Shown in pieces: positions 9,129 through 17,931 of a stretch of DNA of 64,000 nt. Numbering within the stretch: position 1 is the stretch's first letter; the number at the start of each line of letters is the position of its first letter. The position numbers and the translations under genes are program-made. Under the pieces are notes generated by a model. It made no database searches. It saw nothing but the letters and a program-made list of their open reading frames with translations, and was not told where the DNA came from. The DNA comes from Marivirga arenosa (GTDB lineage Bacteria > Bacteroidota > Bacteroidia > Cytophagales > Cyclobacteriaceae): the NCBI RefSeq assembly GCF_030503875.2, contig NZ_CP129968.2:3837001-3901000 (forward strand), given 5' to 3'.

Positions 9129-9635
9129 CTAATTATTGTACAACAACCTTTCCTTCAGATCCTCAGGCATATACTCAATTTGAGGCTCATGCTGATTTAG
9201 GAAATAAGACACTGGCCCGTAGTAAGTATTGCCAGTAACTGGATCTTCAAATTTTCTGTATACGCCTTTCTTCATTTTATTTGACAAAGCAGCTGATACA
9301 GAGCTTCTTACTTTAGATTTATTAAGGTCTGGTTCTTTTTCTAAAATAAAGTCAACCACTTCATTAGTTTTGATCAATTTCCGCCTATAATCAATAAAAA
9401 AGGCTATTTTCTTGGTCCATGGCCATTGATCGTGATAAGTATTTGTTTTTTGATGCATCAAGTTTTGAGCATCACTATCCTGAAATAAAGGAACATTCAC
9501 TAAAGCCGATAAATGACTATCTATCTCTTCAATTTCTGCTTTAAATTGATTGATCTTCATCTGCAGAGCTTTCTTTTTATCGCCAAGGGCTTTTATATAT
9601 AAATCGGTATATTTTTCAGGAATATTTACTTTCAT
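9129..9635 (-). CDS. Hypothetical protein: N-terminal coiled coil, C-terminal winged-helix-like domain
   Basis: 168 residues with no family I can name with certainty. Residues about 10-45 are a charged heptad-like helix, probably a coiled coil for dimerisation. After the segment WPWTKKIAFF, residues about 100-150 (NEVVDFILEKEPDLNKSKVRSSVSAALSN, then KGVYRKF and a YYG turn) resemble a small winged helix like the HARE-HTH or restriction-associated HTH folds. Its own promoter is good: -33 TTG (9684-9682), 19-bp spacer, TAAATTTG (9662-9655). It is divergent from rplU across a palindrome-rich spacer. A DNA-binding autoregulator is a reasonable but unproven idea. Confidence 0.6.
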   Translation of the reverse strand: MKVNIPEKYTDLYIKALGDKKKALQMKINQFKAEIEEIDSHLSALVNVPLFQDSDAQNLMHQKTNTYHDQWPWTKKIAFFIDYRRKLIKTNEVVDFILEKEPDLNKSKVRSSVSAALSNKMKKGVYRKFEDPVTGNTYYGPVSYFLNQHEPQIEYMPEDLKERLLYNN

Positions 9636-9654
9636 TATTTGAGATTGAATTTTT

Positions 9655-9684
9655 CAAATTTATAATCAAATTAAAGCAATTCAA
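9655..9684 (-). promoter_or_regulatory. Bacteroidota-type promoter for the 9129-9635 gene
   Basis: The minus strand carries TTG (9684-9682), a 19-bp spacer, and a perfect TAnnTTTG element, TAAATTTG (9662-9655). Transcription would begin about 15 nt before the ATG at 9635. Confidence 0.65.
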
Positions 9685-9742
9685 GCAGTATAAGCAAGCA
9701 TTTCAAGCGTTTTTATAACTCATTTGTCAATTTAAAAGCCCT

Positions 9743-9781
9743 TAAAAGCTTTTATCGCTTGCTTTACCAGCTAAAGCAAGC
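9743..9781. repeat. Two palindromes between divergent promoters
   Basis: TAAAAGCTTTTA (9743-9754) is a 12-bp perfect palindrome. Two bases later a 10-bp perfect inverted repeat begins (GCTTGCTTTA at 9757-9766, TAAAGCAAGC at 9772-9781, 5-nt loop). Neither is followed by a T run on either strand, so terminator function is unlikely. AAGCA-type words also recur from 9673 to 9709. The position between two opposed promoters suggests an operator. Confidence 0.5.
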
Positions 9782-9850
9782 AATATTAACAACGCTTATC
9801 ATTTGTGCAGAACCTTCTCACCTCTAGAAAATCAACAGAATAATTAAGCT

Positions 9851-9881
9851 TTTGTATATAGAAATAAAATCCCTATATTTG
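9851..9881 (+). promoter_or_regulatory. Promoter of rplU-rpmA
   Basis: TTTG at 9851-9854, a 19-bp spacer, then a perfect -7 element TATATTTG at 9874-9881. The predicted start site leaves about 40 nt of leader before the rplU ATG at 9926. This is the strongest vegetative promoter match in the window. Confidence 0.8.
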
Positions 9882-9925
9882 CATTCCTTTTGGGAAATAG
9901 TATACGTATTTAAACAAATTATTAG

Positions 9926-10237
9926 ATGTACGCAATTGTAGACATAGCCGGAAAGCAGTTCAAAGTAACGCAAGACCAGTACGTTTACGCTCCAAAGATG
10001 GAGGGTGAAGATGGCGCTTCCGTAGAATTCGACAAAGTATTATTAGTTGACAATGATGGAAAAGTCGAAGTTGGTGCTCCTGTTGTTAAGGGCGCTAAGG
10101 TATCAGGGAAAATCCTTGGTCATGTAAAAGGTGATAAAGTAGTTGTATTCAAAAAGAAAAGAAGAAAAGGATACAAAAAGAGAAACGGTCACCGTCAAGA
10201 TTTCACAAAAGTTTTAATCGAAAAAATTACTAAATAA
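9926..10237 (+). CDS. rplU: 50S ribosomal protein L21
   Basis: 103-residue L21 starting MYAIVDIAGKQFKV, with the conserved C-terminal RNA-binding segment KRRKGYKKRNGHRQ. It binds 23S rRNA in the large subunit. It is first in the two-gene operon with rpmA, 9 bp apart, the usual L21-L27 order in bacteria. Length and sequence are fully typical. Confidence 0.98.
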   Translation: MYAIVDIAGKQFKVTQDQYVYAPKMEGEDGASVEFDKVLLVDNDGKVEVGAPVVKGAKVSGKILGHVKGDKVVVFKKKRRKGYKKRNGHRQDFTKVLIEKITK

Positions 10238-10246
10238 TATAATACC

Positions 10247-10504
10247 ATGGCACACAAAAAAGGAGTTGGTAGTTCCAAAAACGGAAGAGAATCGGAAAGT
10301 AAACGATTAGGTGTTAAAATTTATGGCGGTCAAGCTGCTGTAGCTGGTAACATCTTAGTTCGTCAGCGTGGTACTGCTCATCACCCAGGTAATAATGTGG
10401 GTATGGGAAAAGATCATACATTATTTGCACTTACTGATGGAGTAGTTCAATTTAAAAAAGGTAAAAAAGACAGATCGTATGTTTCTGTTGAGCCTGTAAA
10501 TTAA
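10247..10504 (+). CDS. rpmA: 50S ribosomal protein L27
   Basis: 85-residue L27 beginning [16 protein letters not shown], which is the flexible N-terminal arm that reaches the peptidyl-transferase centre, followed by [16 protein letters not shown]. There is no cleavable N-terminal extension of the Firmicutes type. A strong terminator follows 21 bp after the stop, so the operon ends here. Confidence 0.98.
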   Translation: MAHKKGVGSSKNGRESESKRLGVKIYGGQAAVAGNILVRQRGTAHHPGNNVGMGKDHTLFALTDGVVQFKKGKKDRSYVSVEPVN

Positions 10505-10525
10505 GATCAACAACATTTAAGATAT

Positions 10526-10553
10526 AAAGCCTTTCATACGAAAGGCTTTTTTT
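10526..10553 (+). terminator. Rho-independent terminator of rplU-rpmA
   Basis: 10-bp perfect stem (10526-10535 with 10540-10549, AAAGCCTTTC/GAAAGGCTTT), tetraloop ATAC, then a T run to 10553. Confidence 0.93.
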
Positions 10554-10796
10554 GTTTCAATACATTCCTAATGCAATCAATATTAGCAGCTTACCAACTT
10601 ATCCATTGATAAGCTCATAGAAATTGTATTTAGTCGATGATTTATTCCCCTTTTATCGAATAAATGTAATGAGTACCTATAAATACTCATAAAATTATAT
10701 TTTTATTGTTAAATTCCAATGTACTCGCTTTTAGTTCTTCTATTCTGTAATAAATAATTTATTATATTATAGAAGATTCGAAATATAATATGCGTT

Positions 10797-12947
10797 TTGA
10801 GGAATCGTATTTTACATATCATCACCTTTATGCTATTCAGTTTTCCATTGCTGAGCAATTCAAAGACTGATAGTCTTAAACGCTTGTTACCGAAGGCAAA
10901 TGCCCAACAAAAAATCACCCTCCTACATTTATTGATTTTTGAAAATTGGCTCAATCAACCTGATTCTGCAGAAATATATGCTGAACAAGCCTTAATTATT
11001 TCTAGAAGATTAAATGACCAAAAAAATATTTCAAAATCTTTAAGGCTTTTAGGTGGTACATTTAATTACAAAGGAGAATTTGAAAAAGCCTTGAAATACA
11101 ACGTTGAGGCTTTGGAAATTGCTAATCAAATTAATGATTCTATCTTAATGCATAATGCTTTAAACAATATAGGATTTGTAAATATTAGCTTAGGGAATTT
11201 TCAGAATGCATTGGAGTACCTCATGCGTTCATACGAAATGAAAAAGAAATTGAAGGTAACTTATGGTTTAGAACATACATTAAATAATATAGGTTTGGTT
11301 TATCAGCAAGCACTGATGTTTGATAGTGCACATCATTATCTTCAAAAAGGTCTGATGGTAGCTAAAAAGAACCAAGACTATGAGTTAATGATTTACTCAC
11401 AAAATAATATTGGCAATACACATCTCAAGCAATTTGAATTTGATGAGGCAGAAAAATATTTCAGATCCTCTTTAAGATATACGCAGAAGCATGAAAACAG
11501 AAATTGGCAGGCCGTAACATTATACGGAATGGGACAGGTTATGCTTTTTAAAGCACAATATGATTCAGCAAGATACTATCTCAACCAATCATTTTCCATC
11601 AGAGAGTCCATTAAAGACCAAAAAGGGATGGGAGAAATTTACTTATGGCTAGCAAAATTAAATTTCATGCAAGGCGAGGAAGAACAGTCTCTGTCTTTTT
11701 TACGAAAGGGTGATTCCATAGCTAATAAAATCAAAGCCAAGGATTTGCTTATTAAAATAAATGAAGTTGAAGCTATGATTCAGCAAAAATTAGGAAACTT
11801 TGAGAAAGCCAATGAAATTCTGAGTACGAATTTAAAGCTCAAAGACTCATTATATGTAAATGCATTAGGTCGTAATCTTAGTTTAATTAACTTAAAACTA
11901 CGGGAAAATCAAAACAGGATACTTCTACAAGAAAGTCAAATCGCATTAAAAGAAAAGAGTTTTCAAAATTTGGTATACATTTCCATATTAATATTGATAA
12001 TACCTTTTTCATTTCTACTGGTTCTGATTTTTCAGCGAAATAGAAAAATAAATAATACTCTTAAAAAGCAGAATGATAAGGTAGAGGCCCAAAAGGAAGA
12101 GATAGAAACACAAAAAGAGTATTTAGAGCAAAATTTAAAAAAGCTAGAAGATGCTAAAAACGTAATAAGTCAACAAAAAGAAGAATTAGAAATACTTAAC
12201 CAGCAATTAGCAGGAACTGTTGACAAAAGAAATATTGAACTCAAGTCAGTAAACGAAAGATTGAGAACAACTAGTCTTGAGCTTGATAATTTTATTTATA
12301 AATCTTCCCATGACATTAAAGGCCCAATAGTAAGGTTAATGGGTATTTGTGATTTAGCCTTACAAGATGTTGAAGATGCGAAAGCTTTGAACTATTTCAG
12401 CATGCTGGATAAGGCTGCATTACGATTGAATATCATTATTGAATCATTGAAATTAATTAGTGAATTGCAGGAAAAACAACTGAAAAATCGATTGATCGAT
12501 TTTAGGACAATCTTACAAGATTCTTTCAATGAAGCTGCTTACATTGAAAATATTAAAGTATTTAAGCTCAATATTGACATTGAAAAAAACTTCCTTTTCT
12601 ATTCTGATGAGTCTCTAGTTAAGTTAATAGCATTTAATCTTATTCAGAACTCATTACAGTTAATGAAAAGTGAAAACTTGAAAAATTATCATATTACTTT
12701 TTCAGTTTCACAGAAATCTGATGATATTTCTATGCTTTTCAAACTAGATGGCCTTAAATTAATTGATGATGAAACCAATAAATTAATGAATGGATTTTCA
12801 AAGGCTCAAAATGAATATGAAAACATTAGTATTGGTTTGTATACTGTAAAACAATGTATCCAAAAATTAAATGGAAACTTAACTATAAAATCTTCAAAGG
12901 GAAAAGATACCATTTTCGAAGTTTCACTGCCTAAAACTGTCCAATAG
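10797..12947 (+). CDS. TPR-sensor histidine kinase
   Basis: 716 residues. A signal peptide (MRNRILHIITFMLFSFPLLSNS) leads to about seven tetratricopeptide repeats (residues about 40-350, helices such as ALNNIGFVNISLGNFQNALEY). A transmembrane helix follows near 392-413 and a coiled coil near 420-495. The cytoplasmic part has a HisKA-like helix with SSHDIKGP, His near residue 505. The ATPase domain is degenerate: an N-box Asn is seen (NLIQNSLQ), but the G1 position reads DGLKL and the G2 loop is weak. The start is TTG at 10797; the first in-frame ATG at 10830 would cut into the signal peptide. No response regulator is adjacent. Confidence 0.82.
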   Translation: MRNRILHIITFMLFSFPLLSNSKTDSLKRLLPKANAQQKITLLHLLIFENWLNQPDSAEIYAEQALIISRRLNDQKNISKSLRLLGGTFNYKGEFEKALKYNVEALEIANQINDSILMHNALNNIGFVNISLGNFQNALEYLMRSYEMKKKLKVTYGLEHTLNNIGLVYQQALMFDSAHHYLQKGLMVAKKNQDYELMIYSQNNIGNTHLKQFEFDEAEKYFRSSLRYTQKHENRNWQAVTLYGMGQVMLFKAQYDSARYYLNQSFSIRESIKDQKGMGEIYLWLAKLNFMQGEEEQSLSFLRKGDSIANKIKAKDLLIKINEVEAMIQQKLGNFEKANEILSTNLKLKDSLYVNALGRNLSLINLKLRENQNRILLQESQIALKEKSFQNLVYISILILIIPFSFLLVLIFQRNRKINNTLKKQNDKVEAQKEEIETQKEYLEQNLKKLEDAKNVISQQKEELEILNQQLAGTVDKRNIELKSVNERLRTTSLELDNFIYKSSHDIKGPIVRLMGICDLALQDVEDAKALNYFSMLDKAALRLNIIIESLKLISELQEKQLKNRLIDFRTILQDSFNEAAYIENIKVFKLNIDIEKNFLFYSDESLVKLIAFNLIQNSLQLMKSENLKNYHITFSVSQKSDDISMLFKLDGLKLIDDETNKLMNGFSKAQNEYENISIGLYTVKQCIQKLNGNLTIKSSKGKDTIFEVSLPKTVQ

Positions 12948-12949
12948 AG

Positions 12950-15622
12950 CTATTCATCATCTTGAACATTGATTGAAACACTACCGCCCAAAGTGGTAGA
13001 AACACCAACTCTTACTCCCCAACCTTTGTATTGAAAATTTTCATATTGAGTAGCAACTTCTATTCTAAAGAATTTCAAGATTCCCTCTAAGGAGTAGCCT
13101 ATTTCTGAATAATTTTTACTATCAGGTGTAAACAAATAATTTATAAATGCTCCTTCTTTGAACCCCATGAAACGAGTAGCAGGGATTTGAGTGATTAACA
13201 ACTTTCTAAACCTATGAAAGATAAAATTTTCAGCATAAAACTGATCTGTACTGTACCTATAATAATCTAACAACCTAAAAGATTCAACTGGATCATTTTG
13301 CGTGAAAAATGCTCTATTCCCAGCAAAATGCGCATAATCCATAAACCCTAAGGAATTATTATTTAAAAAAGCTCCTATTCTAGTATTAAAATAAGTTCTT
13401 CCCTTAGCTCCGAAATCAAATTCATCTTTATACCCAATTTCCAATCGATCAAAATCTACATCACTGCCAAATATACCGTTGAATCCTTTAAAATATGAAA
13501 AGGAAAAATTAGTAGCTCGTTGATTAACCGGTCTTTTAATACCATTACTAATTACGTATTTTATAAAAGGCTTATAATGAAATTTTAAATTTGCTGTAAA
13601 AGCTGTCTGACCATCAAAATCTGAAATGGGGTTTATATTTACGGGATAATTAGGTGTAAATTCTCTTCGCCAATCAATAATTCTGAAATCCGCTTTATTT
13701 AATAGCCTATTCCGTTCCTCGTATTCAACTTCTGCTGACATCCTTAATTTACTTGAAAAACGCTTACTATAATTTAACCTTATAAAATCTTTCTCATAAA
13801 GCTTCATGAAATTTTGCTCCCAAATAGTTGTAAAACTAGTATTCAGCAAGGGTAAAACAGCGGGCGCATCATTAAATTGAGACACATAACGCCCTACACG
13901 TAATGCTAAATCTCCAGTTTTATATTGATAGCGAGCAAGCACTTTCCCTGTTACTTTATTTCTAGCTACAGAATATCGAACTGTTGGTTTAAAAACTACA
14001 AACGAATTTCTGTTATGAAAGCTCCAGTCAACTGTGGATCGATCTATTGTGGAATCTCGATTTAGAGAAATAAACTTCTTCAGACCAATACTGTAATCGA
14101 AGTTCAATCCTTCAACAGTATTATAATTTATATTAAATATGGGATTATATATTTTAAATCTCCACTGTCCCGTGCTATCCAGCTTATAATTTCCACCGAA
14201 TAAAATATCCTGAATTTGGAATGTTGATTTATTCTTATTCTTAACGGAATCTTTGGCTGCTTTTTCTTCCTGAATTACATTTAAGCTATCTAGTTTAGCG
14301 TATCCTCTTGTTTCATTAGTTGAAAGAGGGATCGGCCTAATTTGTGCCCAAAAGTTTGAATCTAGATTGAAAGCTGAAGAGTCCATCTTATATTCATATA
14401 CTCCTATCACATCTTGCTTTGCTAGTGAATCCTGTTGTGTCTTTCTATAGTCTTTCATAATATCTGATAAATCATCAGATTTAACCACTACCTGTTCTTT
14501 CTTAGTTTCAACCAATTCATTTGCCTCTTCAATAATTTCTTCTGTCATTCTGCCTTGCTCATCATCACCCTCATCTATTATTTTCAGTTGCTTCGGCAGA
14601 GCAGGATTTAATTCAATATTATAATTACTCATAGATGCAAGGTATTTCCCTTCAAATCCTACTCCCATTAGTTTTCCATCTACATCAAACTGATGGGTAA
14701 TAGGCATCCACGCAAGGTCTTTTATATTTTGATACACTTGCCTTATACGTACTTCTATTCCCAGTTCAACCTGTGCTTTTAAGTCAACTCGAAATAATGC
14801 CCAATCTTCTTCCACTAATTGGATGTCGCCTTCAAATACATTTGGGCCTGGTACTTTTGGAATGACTTTAATTTTATTAATGAGATGTTTTCCATCCATA
14901 AATGCCCCTAAATGTTTAAATCTATAATAGCGAAATGCTTTGGAAGATAAAGGAGAAATTACAGATGCAATCTCATCTTGATAAAAACTTCCTGCTATGA
15001 ACCTCATAGGATTAGCGTTAAAGTCTGTTTTCTTAGATGCATAAACAGAAATTACTTTTTCCGAAAATTGATTAGGCCTCCTATAGCTAACTTCACTTAC
15101 TGATTCTGAAATAATTAAGGTTTCTTCATCTATCCCTTCTTTTTTTAGCATGCTAGATAAATAAAAAGGAATATCCGTAGCTCGACCTTTACCTTTCACA
15201 TAAACTCTAGCAGAATATGCATCTACTTGCTGACGATGATAACTACTTTTGGCAATAGCCTTTCTCATCATCCAGTTAGCAGGATCTGTTGCTTTTGCAG
15301 ATGTAGTAACTTCATCTAACAGTAAAGTTTGTTTTGGAAGTTGAACATCTAATTGAATGAATTGGTCTTGTACTGAAATCTGTTTTACTACGGTTTCATA
15401 ACCTACAAATTTATACTGAAGTGTGTACTCCCCTTCTTCAAGTTGAAGCTCATAATATGCTTCTTGATTTGTAGAGGTACCCGAACCCGTTTCTTGCACA
15501 TAGATGGTGGCAAAAGGTAATTCTTCTCCACTATCACTATAAACAACTCCTCTAACTCCTACTTGTCCAAAAAGATGTGATACGGATAAAACAAATAAAA
15601 TTAAGCTTACTAGGTTCTTCAT
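12950..15622 (-). CDS. DUF5686 / carboxypeptidase-regulatory-domain outer-membrane protein
   Basis: 890 residues. The signal peptide ends in HLFGQ. A carboxypeptidase-regulatory-like (CarboxypepD_reg) beta-sandwich occupies about residues 22-105 (VRGVVYSDSGEELPFATIYV). A DUF5686 domain follows, beginning around AIAKSSYHRQQVDAYSARVYVKG. The C-terminal half is rich in alternating aromatic and polar strands and ends in a strand-like SVSINVQ segment, as in outer-membrane barrels. Function is unknown; related proteins are common in Bacteroidota. It lies 64 bp after nadD on the same strand and is convergent, with a 2-bp gap, to the TPR kinase gene. Confidence 0.82.
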   Translation of the reverse strand: MKNLVSLILFVLSVSHLFGQVGVRGVVYSDSGEELPFATIYVQETGSGTSTNQEAYYELQLEEGEYTLQYKFVGYETVVKQISVQDQFIQLDVQLPKQTLLLDEVTTSAKATDPANWMMRKAIAKSSYHRQQVDAYSARVYVKGKGRATDIPFYLSSMLKKEGIDEETLIISESVSEVSYRRPNQFSEKVISVYASKKTDFNANPMRFIAGSFYQDEIASVISPLSSKAFRYYRFKHLGAFMDGKHLINKIKVIPKVPGPNVFEGDIQLVEEDWALFRVDLKAQVELGIEVRIRQVYQNIKDLAWMPITHQFDVDGKLMGVGFEGKYLASMSNYNIELNPALPKQLKIIDEGDDEQGRMTEEIIEEANELVETKKEQVVVKSDDLSDIMKDYRKTQQDSLAKQDVIGVYEYKMDSSAFNLDSNFWAQIRPIPLSTNETRGYAKLDSLNVIQEEKAAKDSVKNKNKSTFQIQDILFGGNYKLDSTGQWRFKIYNPIFNINYNTVEGLNFDYSIGLKKFISLNRDSTIDRSTVDWSFHNRNSFVVFKPTVRYSVARNKVTGKVLARYQYKTGDLALRVGRYVSQFNDAPAVLPLLNTSFTTIWEQNFMKLYEKDFIRLNYSKRFSSKLRMSAEVEYEERNRLLNKADFRIIDWRREFTPNYPVNINPISDFDGQTAFTANLKFHYKPFIKYVISNGIKRPVNQRATNFSFSYFKGFNGIFGSDVDFDRLEIGYKDEFDFGAKGRTYFNTRIGAFLNNNSLGFMDYAHFAGNRAFFTQNDPVESFRLLDYYRYSTDQFYAENFIFHRFRKLLITQIPATRFMGFKEGAFINYLFTPDSKNYSEIGYSLEGILKFFRIEVATQYENFQYKGWGVRVGVSTTLGGSVSINVQDDE

Positions 15623-15686
15623 TTTGTTGGTTCTAATGAATGGTTCAAGGTTTTAATTAAGGTTGATAGCTGTAGCTTAACAGAAT

Positions 15687-16265
15687 TTAAATGTAAAGCT
15701 TTTTTCCTTTAATTCTATCTAAAACCACATCAGGCACAAGATATTTTACTGAACGGTTATTTTTTATGGATTTTCGTATAAAAGTAGCAGAAATATCCAT
15801 CATCGGTGCTTCTACAAAACGCACATTTTTATGCTCTTCCAATTCAGATTTTTTAGCATTGGGTCTTGGATAGACTAATAAGCCATAATCTCTTAATATC
15901 ACATCTGAATTTTTCCATTTCGGGAAGCTCTTCAGATTGTCTTCTCCAATTATCAATTTAAAATGGTGATCAGGGTTTTGATCAGTAAGATAAGCCAGAG
16001 TATCAGCCGTATAACTTGGCTTTGGCATATTAAACTCAATATCTGATACTTTCATATGAAAATGGTCCGCTATGGCAGCTTCCACCAAATCATAACGATC
16101 AAATTCATGGGCTAAGGATTTTTGCTTTTTAAAAGGACTTTGGGGAGATACAATAAACCACACTTCATCTACATCAGGCTCCTCAAGCATAGTGTTTGCA
16201 ATTATTAAATGTCCAACATGAATAGGATTAAAGGAACCGAAAAAAAGCCCTACATTTTTACTCAT
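15687..16265 (-). CDS. nadD: Nicotinate-nucleotide adenylyltransferase
   Basis: 192-residue nucleotidyltransferase that adenylates nicotinate mononucleotide in NAD synthesis. The N-terminal signature GSFNPIHVGH and the C-terminal ISATFIRKSI motif (family ISSTxxR) are both present. The gene starts with ATG 4 bp after the gmk stop, in the cluster sigma factor, anti-sigma factor, gmk, nadD. Length is normal. Confidence 0.96.
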   Translation of the reverse strand: MSKNVGLFFGSFNPIHVGHLIIANTMLEEPDVDEVWFIVSPQSPFKKQKSLAHEFDRYDLVEAAIADHFHMKVSDIEFNMPKPSYTADTLAYLTDQNPDHHFKLIIGEDNLKSFPKWKNSDVILRDYGLLVYPRPNAKKSELEEHKNVRFVEAPMMDISATFIRKSIKNNRSVKYLVPDVVLDRIKGKKLYI

Positions 16266-16269
16266 ATTA

Positions 16270-16845
16270 CTATTCTTTCAAAAAATCAGACACTAACTTT
16301 TCTGCTTTATTAAGTGAGGTAGGTAAATCTTCATTTACCAGAACATAATCAAATTCCTTTTCAAATGTCATCTCAAATTTTGCCTTATATAATCGTTGAG
16401 ATAAACTGGAGGAGGATTCAGAATTTCTTTTTTTCAATCTATCTTCTAAAACCTCAAGAGAAGGGACTTTAACAAAAACCGCTAAAGCGTTATCACCAAA
16501 ATATTTTTTCAGCTTTAAACCACCTTTTACATCTACATCAAAAATTACAGCTTTCCCTTGGTCCCAAATTCTTTGAACTTCTTCTTTTAATGTGCCGTAG
16601 AAATTGCCCTCGTAGACTTCTTCCCATTCTACAAATTCATCTTTGTCGATCCGGTTTTTGAATTCCTCAACTGAAAGGAAATAGTAATCAACTCCATCTA
16701 CTTCGCTTCTACCTCTTTTATCACGAGTACATGCTGAGATGGAAAACCCTAGATTAGAATGTTCATTAAGTAAATGTTGTACGATAGTTGTTTTTCCTGA
16801 GCCAGAGGGGGCAGAAAATATAATGGCTTTGCCGCTTTCTTTCAT
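16270..16845 (-). CDS. gmk: Guanylate kinase
   Basis: 191-residue GMP kinase (ATP + GMP to ADP + GDP). P-loop [10 protein letters not shown] at about residues 10-19, GMP-binding segment with [11 protein letters not shown] and [13 protein letters not shown], and a lid region rich in Arg. Its ATG overlaps the anti-sigma factor stop by 4 bp, so it is probably translationally coupled to the sigma operon. Confidence 0.97.
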   Translation of the reverse strand: MKESGKAIIFSAPSGSGKTTIVQHLLNEHSNLGFSISACTRDKRGRSEVDGVDYYFLSVEEFKNRIDKDEFVEWEEVYEGNFYGTLKEEVQRIWDQGKAVIFDVDVKGGLKLKKYFGDNALAVFVKVPSLEVLEDRLKKRNSESSSSLSQRLYKAKFEMTFEKEFDYVLVNEDLPTSLNKAEKLVSDFLKE

Positions 16846-17102
16846 TTTGGGGAAGCTGTTTCTAAAATTTTATTTTGAATAGAATTTGCTAAGCCAACCG
16901 GAGAGGCTGCAGCTTTGATCCCTGTTTTAAGTTTATCCTTTATCGTTTTACTTAAAAGATATTCTTCTCTGCAGGCTTCACAGTTCTCCAAATGATCCAT
17001 TAATTCTTGATGTTGCTCTTCAGAAGCTTGCCCGTCAATTACAATTTGTAATAATTCTGTACACGCTTGTTTTTGCTCAACTTCCATGATATGGTTTTTC
17101 AT
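16842..17102 (-). CDS. Zinc-finger anti-sigma factor
   Basis: About 86 residues. The signature HLENCEAC matches the Hx3Cx2C core of the ZAS/zf-HC2 anti-sigma domain, with an upstream Cys in ACTELL. There is no transmembrane segment, so this is a soluble anti-sigma factor. In-frame starts are TTG at 17123, ATG at 17102 and ATG at 17087. I chose 17102; 17087 is also possible. It lies 70 bp downstream of the ECF sigma gene, its probable partner. If the zinc site is redox-active, oxidative or thiol stress could release sigma, but that is inference. Confidence 0.83.
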   Translation of the reverse strand: MKNHIMEVEQKQACTELLQIVIDGQASEEQHQELMDHLENCEACREEYLLSKTIKDKLKTGIKAAASPVGLANSIQNKILETASPK

Positions 17103-17172
17103 TAAAAAATTTGGCTTTGCCAATCAATCTACAAATATGCCCAATGTTTTCTTCTCCTAAAAACTCTCCCAA

Positions 17173-17745
17173 CTATTTTCTTTTATCTTTATAGCCTAAA
17201 GAGCTAGCATATTGTTTCAATTTATCTTTTAGTAAATTTCTAGCTCTATGTAATCTACTTCTTACTGTACCTATCGGAATATCAAGAATTTTCGCCATCT
17301 CTTCATAGGTAAATCCTTCTAGGTCACACAAAATTATTACAGTTCTAAAATCGACATCAAGCGAATTGAGTGCGTTTGTGATTTCATCCCCTATTAAATG
17401 CTGAACAGTTTCAACTCTTAGATCTGTTGTAATATTCTCATTTACAGAATCTGAATTGTAAAAAGTTTCAACCTCTTGGTAATCTACCTTGCTCGGTTGC
17501 TTACTTTTTTTCCTATAATTGTTAATGAAACTATTCTTCAAGATTCGAAACAGCCATGCTTTAGCATTGGTTCCCGTTTCAAAGGAATTGATAAAGCGGA
17601 AAGCCTTCATAAAAGTTTCTTGCACTAAATCCTTAGCATCATCTTCATCCAAAGTAAGCCTAAAGGCAAAGTTATACATCGCATCAACATGCGGCATAAA
17701 CTCTTGATTAAAAACTTTTTGCCTATCATTCTTATTGTATGACAT
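17173..17745 (-). CDS. ECF-family RNA polymerase sigma factor (sigma-70, RpoE-like)
   Basis: 190 residues. Region 2 contains ALRLTLDEDDAKDLVQETF-type sequence (here FAFRLTLDEDDAKDLVQETF), and region 4 contains GFTYEEMAKILDIPIGTVRSRLHRAR, the HTH that reads the -35 element. The ATG at 17745 is chosen over a GTG at 17757 because a purine-rich GGGGGAAAG lies just before it, an unusually clear ribosome-binding site for this genome. Followed by a zinc-finger anti-sigma factor, then gmk and nadD. Confidence 0.94.
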   Translation of the reverse strand: MSYNKNDRQKVFNQEFMPHVDAMYNFAFRLTLDEDDAKDLVQETFMKAFRFINSFETGTNAKAWLFRILKNSFINNYRKKSKQPSKVDYQEVETFYNSDSVNENITTDLRVETVQHLIGDEITNALNSLDVDFRTVIILCDLEGFTYEEMAKILDIPIGTVRSRLHRARNLLKDKLKQYASSLGYKDKRK

Positions 17746-17764
17746 ACTTTCCCCCACTCTAATT

Positions 17765-17794
17765 GAAATTTAGTAATTATGTATATAACCCCAA
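17765..17794 (-). promoter_or_regulatory. Probable promoter of the ECF sigma operon
   Basis: The minus strand reads TTG (17794-17792), 19-bp spacer, TAAATTTC (17772-17765). The -7 element differs from TAnnTTTG only at the last base. No second copy that might be an autoregulated ECF promoter was recognised. Confidence 0.45.
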
Positions 17795-17931
17795 TAAAAA
17801 AATAAGGTTATCAATTTACTTTTACGATTTATGAAGAAAATGTTAAAGGGAAAGGTTTATAAATTTTTGGATTTATTCACTATTTGATGATTCTATTTCT
17901 AGAAGTGATTTAACAATCAAACAAAGTGTGG

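Noticed and set aside
10505..10796. The spacer between rpmA and the TPR kinase as a site of a small RNA
   Set aside because: Beyond the terminator at 10526-10553 I see only AT-rich sequence without a supported promoter or stable structure.
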